DNA of 64,000 nucleotides from Lucinisca nassula (lineage: Eukaryota; Mollusca; Bivalvia; Lucinida; Lucinidae), in the NCBI GenBank assembly GCA_963580285.1, contig OY757015.1, forward strand, positions 150,038,082 to 150,102,081, written 5' to 3'. Of this stretch, positions 40,448 to 52,470 are shown piece after piece. Below the pieces are notes generated by a model that worked only from the letters and a program-made list of their open reading frames with translations, was not told the DNA's origin and did not search any database. Made by a program: the position numbers and the translations under genes. How positions within the stretch are numbered: position 1 is the stretch's first letter; every line of letters starts with the position of its first letter.

Positions 40448-40640
40448 TTGCTCGTTAGAACCGCTTTGACGAGGCAGTTCTAAACGAGGACTGATAATCT
40501 ATGGTTTTGAGCAGAAATAAGAAAAATAAGCTATACCCCTCTAAACCCCAGCCTTACTATAAAGTATAAAAGTGGGGTTAAAGGGGGTCAGAATTATATA
40601 GGTGTTCTCATTTTTTCAGCAGATGATTCACATGTAATGT
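40448..40640. mobile_element. I-type MITE, left arm missing
   Basis: TGCTCGTTAGAACCGCTTTG palindrome, GAGCAGAAATAAGAAAAATA, CCCCTCTAAACCCCAGC and AGTGGGGTTAAAGGGGG. Confidence 0.7.
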
Positions 40641-40761
40641 CAAGCCTTATTCTCCCAGAAAAAAAAAGGAGAAAAATGTTTCGAAAATGCTGTCAAGTTA
40701 GTCATGCCGGGTTTTGATGGTAGTCATTCAAGCAGTTCTGTCACATGATGATTGTAACGTT

Positions 40762-40966
40762 TTAACCCTTACTGAATATTCATTTAAGCCACACCCATTT
40801 CTGTCTTTCAACCAATCAAACTACTTCATGTAATTTATTGCTACACATTCATAAACTGAATGTCAAACAGTGTAGATCCTGATCAGATGGATTGAGAAGC
40901 AATCTGATCTGGATCTACACTGTTTGCAAAGATAGGGCTTGTAGAGAACAACAAGATAAGGGTTAA
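40762..40966. mobile_element. C MITE
   Basis: TTAACCCTTACTGAATATTC ... ACAACAAGATAAGGGTTAA with core loop ATTGAGAAGCAAT. Confidence 0.82.
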
Positions 40967-41277
40967 TAGAGATTTTTTTGGAATTTCCTGAAAAACACCA
41001 TCATATACTCAGGTTATCTGTTTGTCTGGCATATGGCATAAGGTTTTCTTTCACCATTTATTTTATGGCAAGCTGATAAGAAGGTAGTACAAGAATGTAT
41101 TTTCTGGCATATTTAACTTTAGTGAAGTCACCTATTAGCCTTTGTGACCTCTAGGGCCAGGTGGTTGTCTGTTAAAAGTTAACTGTTAGGGATTTTTTTT
41201 AGTATTTTTCGAAGGTGAATTGTCCTCCCAGCTGCAAGTATCAACTGTTATTATCTTTGAAAACAAATACATGTAGT
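40967..41277. other. Unannotated stretch
   Basis: Nothing recognised. Confidence 0.35.
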
Positions 41278-41421
41278 GTTTATAAGCATGGATTGTTCAA
41301 ATTCGCACCACTTTGCCTGGGCAGGCTTAGATCCTCTAAGCAGTTTACCACTACTCGTGTGCACGTCGGTTTCAGCTCTGTGTGGAAGCCCATCTATTTC
41401 TTCAAGCCCTGATGGAGGGGG
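41278..41421 (-). mobile_element. B retroposon, 5' part only
   Basis: TTTATAAGCATGGATTGTTC to AAGCCCTGATGGAGGG; tail half absent. Confidence 0.7.
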
Positions 41422-41528
41422 GGCCAATCAGGGTCTAGTTGTTCAAACCTTATGATGCCCTTCAGTTAACATATGGTTAATACTTTGTTCATTTTATATG
41501 GCAAATATGCTAATATTTTTGCTGAAAG

Positions 41529-41566
41529 ATGTGAGTAGCTTTTGCATTTGCAAAAGCTACTCACAT
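41529..41566. repeat. Perfect 38 bp palindrome
   Basis: 18 bp arms ATGTGAGTAGCTTTTGCA with a TT spacer. Probably the centre of a small foldback element with no other recognised ends. Confidence 0.75.
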
Positions 41567-41591
41567 TTTTTTAGCACAAATACCAGAGTAA

Positions 41592-42281
41592 TGGATAATT
41601 ATCCCCACGTTTTTTAAAAAAAGTGGGAATATTGCAATCGCCTCCGTCCGTCTGTCTGTCTGTCTGTCCGGCTATCTCCTCCTAAACCGTTAACCAGAAT
41701 TCAACCAAATTTGGTATGCGAGTTGCTTACATGAATGGCTTGCGCAAGAGCACATTTTTTTTTTGTCCCCGCCCCCAGGGGCCCTGGGGAGGGGTCAAAA
41801 GGTCAAATATCAATAAAATTCAATTACATAGTCAATTTTGAAGATTTTGATGCCAAACTTTGCACATGTACTTAGTTATGAAAAAAGTAAAACATATTGA
41901 ACGGGATTTTGGCTGTGACCCCAAGGTCACGCCCTGGGGGTCGGACTTGGGGGGGTCGGGGGTCAAAATTAAAGTTTTTCAGAACATAGTCATGTTGCAT
42001 ATCTATGCGAAGGGGATAATGGGTAGAATAAACTACAAGTAAAATTTTGACCCTGGGGTCAGATTGGGGCCCTGGGAGAGGGGTCAAAGGGTCAAAATTT
42101 AAGTTTTTTGGAACATAGTCATGTGGCATATGAAATTGAAGGGCATGATTAGTAGAATATAATACAGGTAATATTTTGACCATGGAGTCAAATTAGGGCC
42201 CAGGGTGAGGGGTTTTCGGTACTTGGCCCCTCTGTAGAAAACGTGGGGATTTGCGATGGCGTGCCATCGACAGTAATCTAG
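41592..42281 (+). mobile_element. TRE (CCCCACGTTTT type)
   Basis: TATCCCCACGTTTTTTAA hairpin start, CCGTCTGTCTGTCTGTC leader, CTATCTCCTCCTAAACCG, then three diverged units with GGGTCAAAATTTAAG and GGAACATAGTCATGT. Ends AAAACGTGGGGATTTGCGAT and GTGCCATCGAC. Directly abuts the next TRE. Confidence 0.7.
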
Positions 42282-43605
42282 TTGCTTTTTATCCCCCGAC
42301 CGAATAGGTTCGGGGGATATAGTGATCAGCCTGGCGTCCATCCGTCTGTCCGTTCGTCTGTCCGTCCATCCATCAGTCTGTAGACGCAACCTTGTGATGG
42401 CCATAACTCCTATACCCTTTGAGATTCATTGATAGCTCTTGGCACAATTGTTTGCAAGGCTGAGACGGCGTGTCATGCGCAAGAACCAGAACTCTGGATG
42501 CCATACTTTTTTAGTTATCTCCCCTTTTAATAAAATAGAATGACTACTTTGTGATGGCCCTAACTCCAATACCCTTTGAGATATATTGATGGTACCTGGC
42601 AGTTGTTCACAAGGCTGAGGCAGCGTGTCATGCACAAGAACCACAACTCTGGCTGCCATGGTTTTTGAGTTATCTCCCCTTCCAATAAAATAGAGTTACT
42701 ACCTTGTGATGGCCATAACTCCAATACCCTTTAAGATATATTGATGATACCTGGCACAGATGTCCACAAGGCCAAGACGGTGTGTCATGCACAACAACCA
42801 CAACTCTGGCTGCCATGGTTTTTGAGTTATCTCCCCTTCAAATAAAATAGAGTGACTACCTTGTAATGGCCATAACTCCAATACCCTTTAAGATATATTG
42901 ATGATACCTGGCACAGTTGTCCACAAGGCCGAGACGGTGTGTCATGTACAAGAACCACAACTCTGGGTGCCATGTTTTTTTAGTTATCTCCCCTTACAAT
43001 AATATAGAATCACTACCTTGTGATGGCCACATCTCCAATACTCTTTGAGATATATTAATGGTACTTGGTACAGTTGTACATGAGGTTAAGCAGGTGTGTC
43101 ACATGCAAGAACCACAACTCTGGGTGCCCTGGTTTTTTTAATTATCTCCCCTGACAATATAACCTTTTGATGGCCATAACTCCAATACCCTTTGAGATAT
43201 ATTGATGGTACTTGTCACAATTGTATACAAGGTTGAGACGGCGCCTCATGCCTAAGAACCACAATTCTGGGTGCTATGATAAATATTTGAGTTATCTACC
43301 CTTCCAATATAACAGTATGACCAGCTTGTGATCTCCAACAGCCTTTGAGACATATTGATGGTACTTTGTACAGAAATGCATGAGCTTAAGCAGGCATGTC
43401 ATGCGCAAGAACCACAGTTCTGAGTACCCTCGTTTTTTAGTTATCTCTCCTGAAGTATAATCTTGTGATGGCCATAACTGCAATACTTTTGTGATATATT
43501 GCTGGTTTAATTCTGGTGCACTTTCCATTGGTGAACAATCTTCTGAAGGCCATATTGGATTTTGGTCGGGGGATTTGCCATCTCTTCCGATGGCTATTTT
43601 TCTAC
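42282..43605 (+). mobile_element. TRE (ATCCCCCGACC type), ~150 bp units
   Basis: Start TTTTTATCCCCCGACCG with short hairpin, CCGTCTGTCCGTTCGTCTG leader, then about eight units: TGTGATGGCCATAACTCC, CCCTTTGAGATATATTGATG, GTGTCATGCACAAGAACCAC, TTTTTGAGTTATCTCCCC. End TTGGTCGGGGGATTTGCC. Confidence 0.78.
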
Positions 43606-44029
43606 AACAGTTTGACCACTAACAGGCTTGTTAAGCTAAAGATGCTTTGAACAACAGTTACTGGCCCCAGTGGAATTTTGCATATAGTGAAGGCTCTTAA
43701 CAGGCCCAAAACAGTCTCATCTGTGACTGCACTGTTTGCCTGGGTTCTGTTTTGGGTATTTCCATCTATAATGGGTTAAGATCCCATCTGAGACAATCAG
43801 AAACAGGCCCAATAGTTCTGAAGTCTTAGCAGTGTTTATGAAGTGTTTGGCAACTTTATTATGAAGCAGTAAAAACAAGTTTACTCAAAGTTTAGAAACA
43901 ATTTCTGTTAGAACTCAGCAGCCATTGATGGCTGCCTGTAAAATGTTTGTAATTTACCTGTACACTGTTAACCATATTTTCCCTAAAAATTGGGACATTT
44001 CCTTTTTATACATCATTCTTTTTTCATCA
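43606..44029. other. Unannotated stretch with a degenerate D-like core
   Basis: 43675-43785 holds TGAAGGCTCTTAACAGG ... TCTGTGACTGCACTGTTTGC and TATAATGGGTTAAG. The remainder is unassigned. Confidence 0.4.
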
Positions 44030-44116
44030 TGTTTTGTTTGTTTGTGCTTAGGTTTTACATCCCCGTCAACATTTTTAAAAGTCATTTCGGTGATATTGCT
44101 TTGATTTTTGGGACTT
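44030..44116 (-). mobile_element. B retroposon, tail part only
   Basis: TTTTGTTTGTTTGTGCTTAG to GATTTTTGGGACTT; broken where the 592 bp TIR element begins. Confidence 0.65.
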
Positions 44117-44120
44117 AAAA

Positions 44121-44712
44121 GGGTTACAGTCGAGTCCGGTAACATTGCGCGGCCGTTTATTTTGCGCACCCTGCATTCATATTTTCTGCAACTGTAACCC
44201 TAATGATCAGTTTCACTATTATCAGTGCACTGGCATTAAGCTTAACTTAGCCCTGAAAAACTTGGGCTTGCACGTGCAGATGAGCTTGTTTCGCGGAATT
44301 TTTTCAATTTTCTCAAAATACGAAAAATCCGAAATTTTTAAAGTCAAGATTAATTTTCAAACTAGCCAACGGCGATATTGTCTTGTATCTAAACATACTG
44401 CATCTGATAACATTGCAGAAGAACTTATCAACAACTTATTTGAGTCAACCCTCGTGTTCAAACTACTCGAAATAATTATCGTGCGCAAAGTTGGGCGACA
44501 AAATTTGAAGTTCAATTTCAATGGGGTATTCCTTTTCATAGTGTTCTTTGTCCTATATGTCAATAACTTCAGAGGCCAATTTTCGTTGCAGCTAGTTGAT
44601 AGGGAAATGTTGCAATGTTGTTGCTTGTGAAATTTTAGTGGTGGCTTGAACAAAGCCACACGTAGCTATCAAAACCTTATGTGCGCAATGTTACCGGACT
44701 GCACCGTAACCC
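44121..44712. mobile_element. 592 bp TIR element with a 161-codon ORF
   Basis: Inverted ends of about 30 bp (CGAGTCCGGTAACATTGCGC left; GCGCAATGTTACCGGACTGC right). If TA is taken as duplication, the ends read CAGTCGAG.., in Tc1/mariner style. An ORF (44145-44630) fills most of it, but it is low in complexity and shows no DDE motif. Confidence 0.7.
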
Positions 44713-44776
44713 TTCTACTGCTTCATTAATTCCTGCAACAACAATCATCTGATTTTTTTTTAATATTTCACACTGA

Positions 44777-45075
44777 GTTTTGTTCATTTGAATTGAGATT
44801 TAACTCCCCTGTCAACACAATTTAGGTCATTTTGGCAATGTTGCTTCCAATTTTGTGGGACTTTTACCTGACACTGAGATGAAATGATATCTCAAGCCCT
44901 GCTGCCCAATGAAATCAAAAGGGTTTATATATACCACTCGCTTTACTTTGCCTGGGCAGGCTTAGACCATTGAAGTTCTAGGCGGTTTACCAGTACTCAT
45001 GTGCGGTAGGTTTCAGCTCTGCATGGAAGCACCATGCAGCCCATTAATCTGTTTCTCCTAGCCCCGATGGGCGGG
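44777..45075 (-). mobile_element. B retroposon
   Basis: Near-complete reverse-strand copy, TTTTGTTCATTTGAATTGAG to GCCCCGATGGGCGGG. Confidence 0.8.
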
Positions 45076-45171
45076 TGCCTTTTTGTCTGAGTAAATAGAG
45101 CTTGAAATTACATGTGAATCAAATGTTGGGCAGACGATTCACTTGTAATTTCAAGCCTTATTTTACATGTT

Positions 45172-45223
45172 TTGTTTGTTTGATTTGAGGTTTAACGTCC
45201 CCGTCAACACTGTAAAGGTCATG
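45172..45223 (-). mobile_element. B retroposon, tail end only
   Basis: TTTTGTTTGTTTGATTTGAG to AACACTGTAAAGGTCAT; a strongly 5'-truncated copy. Confidence 0.7.
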
Positions 45224-45289
45224 TAACTGAAAAGTAAGAGAAATATACTTTGAAAATCCTGTCTGCTGGTTGTGATAGCAGCGGAAGGG

Positions 45290-45502
45290 TTAACCCTTAT
45301 CTTGCTGAATATTCATTTAAGCCACACCCATTTCTGTCTATCAACCAATCAAATTACTTGAGGTAATTTATTGCTACAAATTCATAAACTGAAAGCCAAA
45401 CAGTGTAGATCCTGATCAGATAGCTTCTTCAGAAGCCATCTGATCTGATTCTACACTGTTTGCAAAGATAGGGGTTGTTGTGAACAGCAAGATAAGGGTT
45501 AA
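45290..45502. mobile_element. C MITE, full length
   Basis: TTAACCCTTATCTTGCTG ... CAGCAAGATAAGGGTTAA. Flanking G'-like pieces (GCAGCGGAAGGG left; TTAGCAGATGACATTTCAC right) suggest insertion at a TTAA in a G' element. Confidence 0.87.
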
Positions 45503-45684
45503 CCATAAAGTGCCAATAAATATTAGCAGATGACATTTCACAGGTTTCCAAAATTTACATAGAATTTCATGATGGTAAATCATTTTCTAGGCAGGACATG
45601 ACAATCCTTGCTTTGTGAGCAATTAGGATGTCATTTGCTGAATAATTTATCTTGGTGCTCTGTGCTCTAATGTTTAAGTTGATA

Positions 45685-45913
45685 TTAACCCATTTTGTAC
45701 CCGAAACCCTAAAATGGGTACGCTGGCAAACAGTGCAGGCCCAGATCAGACGCCGCAGAATGCGGCGTCTTATCAGAGCCTTCACTTTTCGCAAAAAATT
45801 CAGCCATTTTCCAAATCAATTTTGAAGAAAACACAACCTGACACCCCTAAATTTTGAAATGGACTCCTGCTATTTATAAGGAGAAAGATTCCTTTTGGTA
45901 CAACAAGGGTTAA
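45685..45913 (-). mobile_element. D MITE, full length
   Basis: TTAACCCATTTTGTACC ... TTGGTACAACAAGGGTTAA; core CAGATCAGACGCCGCAGAAT. Confidence 0.83.
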
Positions 45914-45914
45914 A

Positions 45915-46150
45915 GAATGGCTAACCCCTAATACGCCAAGAAAATTTGCATCTGAAAACGTCATCTATTTATGTTGTCTGCTGCACTTCCTTAAAAACTT
46001 TTGAAACATATTTTTGCATACAGTCAAACAGTGTAGACCCTGATAAGACTGCTCCGAGAGGGGTCAAAACTGTTTATAGCAATGTCTGTTAAAGCAGACA
46101 ACAAAGCAGATGACAACTGTTGTGATTGGTGGGCTAAGGGCTAACATCTT
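45915..46150. mobile_element. G' MITE
   Basis: GGCTAACCCCTAATACGCC to GGGCTAAGGGCTAAC; TGTTGTCTGCTGC / GCAGACAACAAAGC inverted segment; core CAAACAGTGTAGACCCTGAT. Confidence 0.6.
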
Positions 46151-46383
46151 TTCAAGACACTTCAGTTACTTATTACTCTGTTCTTAAAATAACCCAAAAA
46201 ACATTTCAGTAATCATCCTAAATATTTGCAACAGACAGCACATTATGGGGCCCAGGTGTGTTTGAACAGTCCAGTGAGGGTTGATCCACCAGCATTTTTG
46301 ACACATAAGTCGGGCGTCTTCATAATGGGCATACAATGAAGAGAAAACCATTGTATGCCTCTGCCCCAATAGAACATTACCGC

Positions 46384-46683
46384 TGGCCCCTGCCCATCGG
46401 GGCCTGAAGAAATAGATGGGCTGCTTGATGCTTCCACGCAGAGCTGAAATCCGACTCCACACGAGTACTGGTAAACCACTTAGAGGATTTAAGCCTGCCC
46501 AGGCAGAGCGGTGCGAGTCGGCTCGTCCATGCTTATAAACCCTATTGGTTTCATTGGGCGACAGGGCTTGAGAAGTCATTTCATCTCAATGTCGAGTAAA
46601 AGTCCCACAAAATTGGAAGCAGCGTCTCCAAAATTACCTATACAGTGTTGACGGAGACTTTAAACCTCAAATCAAACAAGCAA
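46384..46683 (+). mobile_element. B retroposon, full length, inside an F element
   Basis: CCCCTGCCCATCGGGGCCTG to CAAATCAAACAAGCA. Perfect 13 bp duplication AGAACATTACCGC (46371-46383, 46684-46696). Confidence 0.92.
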
Positions 46684-46696
46684 AGAACATTACCGC

Positions 46697-46840
46697 AAAA
46701 ATGCTAAAAATTGAGACACCTTGAGCACTTGCTGTAATTCTCCCTAAAATTTTAACAATCCAGCAAGGAATCCGAATAATGCAGACAGAATTGCAAACAG
46801 TGTAGACCCTGATCAGATTGCTCCTTCAGCTTTTTGCTTC
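46697..46840. mobile_element. F MITE, left half
   Basis: TTGAGACACCTTGAGCACTT, CTGTAATTCTCCCTAAAATT, CAATCCAGCAAGGAATCCGA and half a core (GTGTAGACCCTGATCAGATT). Confidence 0.6.
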
Positions 46841-47275
46841 CTACATCTGCTGAACGCAAAAACAGTGTAGATCCAGGTCAGAGGGAAGAAGCTACAAGAT
46901 CAGGATCTAATGGGCTGCATGATGCTTCCACGCAGAGCAGAAACCGACTGCACACAAGTACTGGTAAACCGCTTAGAGGATCTAAGCCTGCCCAGGCAAG
47001 GCGGCGCGAGTCGGACTGTCCATGTTCATAAACCCTATTGGTTTCATTGGGCGACAGGGCTTGAGATGTCATTTCATCTCAGTGTCTGGTAAAAGTCCCA
47101 CAAAATTGGAAGCAATGTCTTCAAAATGACCCGACGGGGACGTTGAACCTCAAATGAAACAAACAAACAAAACCTGATTAGGATCTGCACTTTTTGTCAT
47201 TCAGTTTGTGAATTTGAATATCAGGTGATTTGATTGGTTGATAGTCAGAAATGTGTGTGACAATATTAATTTATT
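46838..47275. mobile_element. C MITE, degraded, split by B
   Basis: AACAGTGTAGATCCAGGTCA before and ATTAGGATCTGCACTTTTTG, GATTTGATTGGTTGATAGTC after the B insertion. Confidence 0.6.
46909..47170 (+). mobile_element. B retroposon inside C
   Basis: ATGGGCTGCATGATGCTTCC to AATGAAACAAACAAACAAA. Near-identical flanks GATCAGGATCT / GATTAGGATCT suggest the duplication. Confidence 0.82.
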
Positions 47276-47756
47276 CAGACTGCTCCCCCCCCCCCCCCTC
47301 CCTTGCAAAAGCATGATGTTTGTCCTTTCACCTGAAGGTCTCCTGTATTGCGTAATAAAGAAAATTGTTTCATTTTCAAAGAAGTCTACCTGTGTTTACA
47401 AGTTAACCCTTCTGCTGCTGATCACAATTAGCAGACGACATTTGCAAAGTGTTTTTGTTATATGCCTTTGCCATCCGAAGAATGGTGGTAAGGGCATACA
47501 TGTCTGTCCGTCCATCTGGTGTTAGCAATTTTTGTTTTTAACAGGGGCAGTCTATTCTTAATGACTGACTTTTCTGTTCACTAATCATATAAAACATTTT
47601 ACTGTTGCAGATGTCATTTTTTTCTTTTCAGAAGAAATCAGACTTGAAATTTCATGAGAAAATTTGTTAGTGTGAGGTTTTGTTTTTGAAATTTATTTAG
47701 AAAATTGTTGAACTTTAACTCGCATCTGATCTGGAGCTGTACTGAATGCCGACTAT
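47276..47756. other. Unannotated stretch with poly-C and a TRE leader fragment
   Basis: C run at about 47286-47298. At 47455-47520 is a TRE start (TATGCCTTTGCCATCCGAAG, GGGCATACATGTCTGTCCG) without array. Confidence 0.4.
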
Positions 47757-48150
47757 TCGGTGAAATGAACACCCCTCTATACCCCACTTTGTACATAAAG
47801 AAATCTGGGGTTTGCAGAGATATAGAGTGAAATTCCTTTATTAAGACCACCTCTGGGTCTGTTCAAAAGTGGTCTTTAAGACTACTTTTGAACAGTCCCA
47901 AAGGTGGTCCCTGACCAGAGGACATGAAAGATTAAATACATCCTTCAAAATAAGCTTTATAAAGCAGAATTGGTCTTAATTTTAGGTGGTCTTAATAGTG
48001 GAATTTCACTGTACATTTTTCTAGACATAGGTTGTGGGCACTCGTTAGAACCACCTCAATGAGGCTGTACTTATGAGCACCTACAACCTCTGTTAGGAGT
48101 TTAAGTAAGAAAAATATAACAAATTTTCATTACAAAAGTAACCAGTTTAG
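47757..48150. mobile_element. I-type MITE split by J
   Basis: Arm CCCCTCTATACCCCACTTTG / TCTGGGGTTTGCAGAGAT, interruption, then CATAGGTTGTGGGCACTCGT palindrome and AAGTAAGAAAAATATAAC. Confidence 0.7.
47828..48013. mobile_element. J foldback MITE inside I
   Basis: GTGAAATTCCTTTATTAAGA ... TAATAGTGGAATTTCAC ends; centre GTTCAAAAGTGGTCTTTAAG with complement. TA at both junctions. Confidence 0.75.
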
Positions 48151-48344
48151 AGATCTGAAAGAAGGCACTATGTGGTGACATATGATGCGTTTTCCCATAC
48201 AGGATGGGTTAAGCACTGTCAGATACTGTTGATTTTATACATGCATACAGGCGAGATTAAACATCGGTTGTTTACATGCACATGCAGTTAAGTATTGTTA
48301 TTAGATCATACATATGCACTCACCATGGCATAGTTCAGTGTGAA

Positions 48345-48840
48345 CAATATAGTAAAAATCTTAAGAAATCGGACACCATGAGGACTTGCTGTAATTCACC
48401 ACGAATTTGTTTCATGATCCAGCAAGGGTTCTGAAAGGTGTAGACAGGATGGCAATCAGTGTGGAACCTTATGTCTGATCAGGATCTACACTGTTTGCTT
48501 AGGCCTGTCTGTCCCAAATACTTAGGATCATTACAGTTTGTTTGTTTGATTTGAGGTTTAGCGTCCCCGTCAACACTGTAAAGGTCATTTTGGAGATGTT
48601 GCTTCCAATTTTGTGGGACTTTTACCCGATATTGAGATGAAATGACATCGCAAGCCCTGTCGCCCAATGAAACCAATAGGGTTTATTAGCATGGACGGTC
48701 CCGCCTCGCACCGGGGTTCCTGGACAGGCTTAGATACTCGAAGCGGTTTACCAGTACTAGTGTGCTTGCCGGATTCAGCCCATATATTTCTTCAAGCCCC
48801 TATGGGCGGGGGCCAAGGATCATTACAGTACAGTGGCAGA
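48345..48840. mobile_element. F MITE split by B
   Basis: GGACACCATGAGGACTTGC, CTGTAATTCACCACG, core half TGTCTGATCAGGATCTACAC, then TTAGGATCATTACAGT where B is inserted. Confidence 0.7.
48538..48815 (-). mobile_element. B retroposon with target duplication, inside F
   Basis: Reverse-strand B. Perfect 14 bp duplication AGGATCATTACAGT (48524-48537, 48816-48829). Confidence 0.9.
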
Positions 48841-49559
48841 TGTTTTAGATGGCAACCACCAAAAGGGGACACTGGAATGCAGTGCACACTCAGATGAGAT
48901 AACATAGAATGTGGTGCCTGATCAGGGCCTCCATTGCTTGCAAAAATTCCTCCTGCCAGCGGGTTTTTTTTTGGGGGGTGGGGGGGGGTAACTCAGTATG
49001 GCACCAGCAAAATTGAAAAAAAGGGCACTAATGTAAAAAAAAAAAAAAAAAAAAGAAATCACAAGAATTAAATACATTAAATTGAATATTAGGTTAAAAG
49101 TAGGTCTTTTTGGCTTGGAAAAATGGTGGAAGGGCATATAGTTTTTTTTCTTTTTTGAAAATAGTGGTGATGAGCTGATATTTAAATTTTATTTTTAGAT
49201 TGATGACATTTTACTGACACTTAAAGGCATTTATTCTGTAACAGTAAAACACACCGTGTGTCCATAATTGTTTTATTGCCCCCTGTGATATACTGACTAT
49301 AGCAGATCAAAGGCGGCCCTTAATAGGGTGATTAGTAGCTCTTGTTGAATCCCCTGACTGAGACACTTAAGGGGAAAATCAATAATGTACACCAGTCAAC
49401 AGTAAGTAATTTATTGATTTTCCTCAAGGCGGCCCCTTACCTGTTGAAGACAGAGGACTTCTCTCCAGTGAGCACTGAGGGCTACATAATATTATGTAAT
49501 GAAATGATAGTCCTCAATAATCAAGAATAAATGCCTTTAAATACTGGAACATTGCATAA
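48841..49559. other. Unannotated stretch
   Basis: A core half (GTGCCTGATCAGGGCC) near 48912, a G/T run at 48963-48990, an A run near 49037-49057. No gene. Confidence 0.35.
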
Positions 49560-49785
49560 TTAACCCTTTTTGTACCAAATGGAATCTTCCTCCTTCTATA
49601 TGGCAATTGATTTCAAAATTTAGGGATGTCAGGTTGTGTTTTCATCGAAATTTATTTGGAAAATGACTGAACTTTTAGAAACAGTGCAGGCCCTGATCAG
49701 ACACCGCATTCTGCCGCGTCTGATCTGGGCCTGCACTGTTTGCCAGGGTACCCATTTAGGGGTTTCTGGTATTAAATGGGTTTAA
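49560..49785 (+). mobile_element. D MITE, full length
   Basis: TTAACCCTTTTTGTACCAAA ... GGTATTAAATGGGTTTAA; core GGCCCTGATCAGACACCGCA. Confidence 0.85.
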
Positions 49786-49866
49786 TCTGGGAACCTGTGT
49801 GATGGAAAATCATCTTAGAATTAAGAAGGTTTTCCATGTTGTTCATATTAAGGATTGAAAACCAAC

Positions 49867-50065
49867 TTAACCCTTTTCCTGCTGAATAAATTAGTTTAGC
49901 CACACCCATGTTGCCTATCTACTGGTCAAGTTTAACTTAATTAAATTTGTTAATTTAATTCACAAACTACATAACAAAATTTGTAGATCCTAATCTGATC
50001 GCTTCTTCTGGACCTACGCTGTTTGCAAAGGTCAGAGTTGTCATGTTCAGCAGGATAAGGGTTAA
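49867..50065. mobile_element. C MITE, full length with reduced core
   Basis: TTAACCCTTTTCCTGCTG ... CAGCAGGATAAGGGTTAA; core reduced to TTGTAGATCCTAATCTGATC ... GGACCTACGCTGTTTGC, as in the split copy ending at 26296. Confidence 0.82.
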
Positions 50066-51837
50066 AGAATAAGAAGGATTGTCCTTCATAACCATTTTTG
50101 TACCAAATAGAATCTTCCTCCTTATATATTGGTATAGCAGGAGTGTTGCATGTGGGTTTACGGCGTCCCGCAAACCTCCATGCTGACAAGACAACCGAGC
50201 GTGATCTCTGACAGGTGTACGGGCAGCTGTGGGGTAAGGCACAAGAAAGATATTAGATGAATGACATGAATTATTTACAGTATCTACATAGTATTACAAC
50301 ACTTACTAACACAAAACATCACAATTTGTTACTTCTGTAGCCAATTCACGACGTCCGCCCCGAAGGCAAAACAATGTTCTGTGCTCGGAACGGGGGACGT
50401 GAATATCTACAGAAGCAAACAACAAAAACAGCAACAAAAAAACAAAAAAGAAACAACACAAGACGTGACTGGCCAGTTTATAACTTAGGGTGAATCCCCC
50501 TCTCGCGTGAATATTCCTCTCGCGAACTAGTGTAAACTAATCTATCGACATTGTTGCCGATCACAGGTTGATATGTATTATTTAGCGATCGCACTAATCT
50601 GATTCGTCTGAATCACCTGCAGGTTATTTAATTGACCTCTTCCATTTGAATGGTCTCACATTCGTTCACAATGGACAATGGTATGAGCTGCTTATGGTGG
50701 TCCGTCCGCCCTTGCTGGACCCTAACCCCCAGCGTCGTACCAGTACCTGCTGCTATAGTGCAGGGAGCAGCAGGTCACCACACATTGTTGTGCCTGCAAA
50801 TTACGATAACTGGACTAAGACACAGTTCACAAAACATACATGCTATATCATGATCCCCCTCCCAGAGACGTAAGAATATATTCATGCATATACCGTTATT
50901 GCGCATGCGCCGACCAGACACATAGGCTGATTAGTGCATGCGACAAATAACCGTACAGCAGAACTCAACTTGACTGTGCATCAAATTATCAGCACCCAGC
51001 GCTTGACACAAGAATACACAAAGTCCCTGTTTCCTTACTGAGCACTACAGAAATCAAGTAATGCTCACTACTACTGAGCGTAATACTCATCAAATTTGTG
51101 CTCACTACATTATCACAAGAGGCAATTGAACAGACCACGCCTTTGCGCTACCTGGTCAGCCGCCAATTACAGGAAACATAACAATCTCTATTTCATATCC
51201 TTCTCCGCGACACGGCTCACAAATATAGCTATTCACAAATTCATTACATTAACAACAGATAGAAACTACAAACAGAAAGATTTTCATCTATAATCCACAA
51301 CATTTGTTAGTGTCTCATAAGGGCCAACACTGTTTGCCGTAAATTCTCTCTGTATTTGGTAGGCACCCCGCCACAACCGTCCTCGCGACGCCGATGACGC
51401 AGCTGACGTCATCCCCGCCACTCAGGCCGTTATGACATGTGGCGACCAAATACTCCCACTTATCATCATCACGTTCTTTATATGTACATACATGCACAAA
51501 CTGAGTTGTCAGACAAAAACGGCATCATTACAAAATGAACTTATAATTCTTCTTGAACAAAATTATTTCTACTCAACTGAACACGCTTGTAAAATAAAAT
51601 TCATTACGGTTCATCATCACGGATAATCCGACAGGCTCTTGTAAGAGTTTGCCCTGATGATGAAGATATGGTTAAACCCGTCTTAATTTTATGTCCCCTC
51701 TACACCTAATATCCTATAGAGACGGGACCACGGTTTTCTAACCACAGCTAGTCAAAAGTGATTGATCAAACAAGTGACCCGGCGTTTATTAATTACATTG
51801 TACAAAAGGGGTCTAAAAGCCTAAATGAATCCAGAAT

Positions 51838-51996
51838 GAGCGGGTGTCCAAACTTAACATCTCACCAACATCTAGGGTCAGAATGAGACAGGACCTCACT
51901 TAGAAAGACTCATTCTACTACTGGAGAAGCCTGGGATCAATCCTGCGACCTCTAGCTGGCAAAGCTAGTAGCCTAATCACTACAGGCTTCAACAGT
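51838..51996 (-). mobile_element. SINE-T, diverged
   Basis: ACTTAACATCTCACCAACAT to CACTACAGGCTTC; approximate duplication GAATCCAGAAT / GAATTCAGAAT. Confidence 0.75.
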
Positions 51997-52470
51997 GAAT
52001 TCAGAATAGGCTTCAGAAAGTTGGGGTATACTAGAAGTAAACCCCTCCAAAACCTACAAGCATGTTCATACAAAAATAATACTAAACATAGATTAAACAT
52101 ACCTTTCAATATACTTTCACTTTCCCGACACAATGTTGTGGATACTCGTTACAACTTGACCTGCTGCTAAAGTGTTCGTTTTTCTCAGGGTTTTTATATC
52201 TATGAATACTACCGGAAAATCATGCATACTCATATTAGCTTGCTAAAATCATGGCGAGGTGGAGATACCGTTCACAATTGAAGCTAGATAGCAAAAATCG
52301 AGTAGATAATGGATTTGCATTCAAATAGTATATTTCCCATAGGAAAAATTGATGAAACGACCCTATAAATCAATGCCATGACTCCTGTCAAAACGAACAC
52401 CCACACAACACGTGACGGGAATGAAAATCCACAATTTGGCGGTTGGCGATTTTTAGGCAAATTTTATAGA

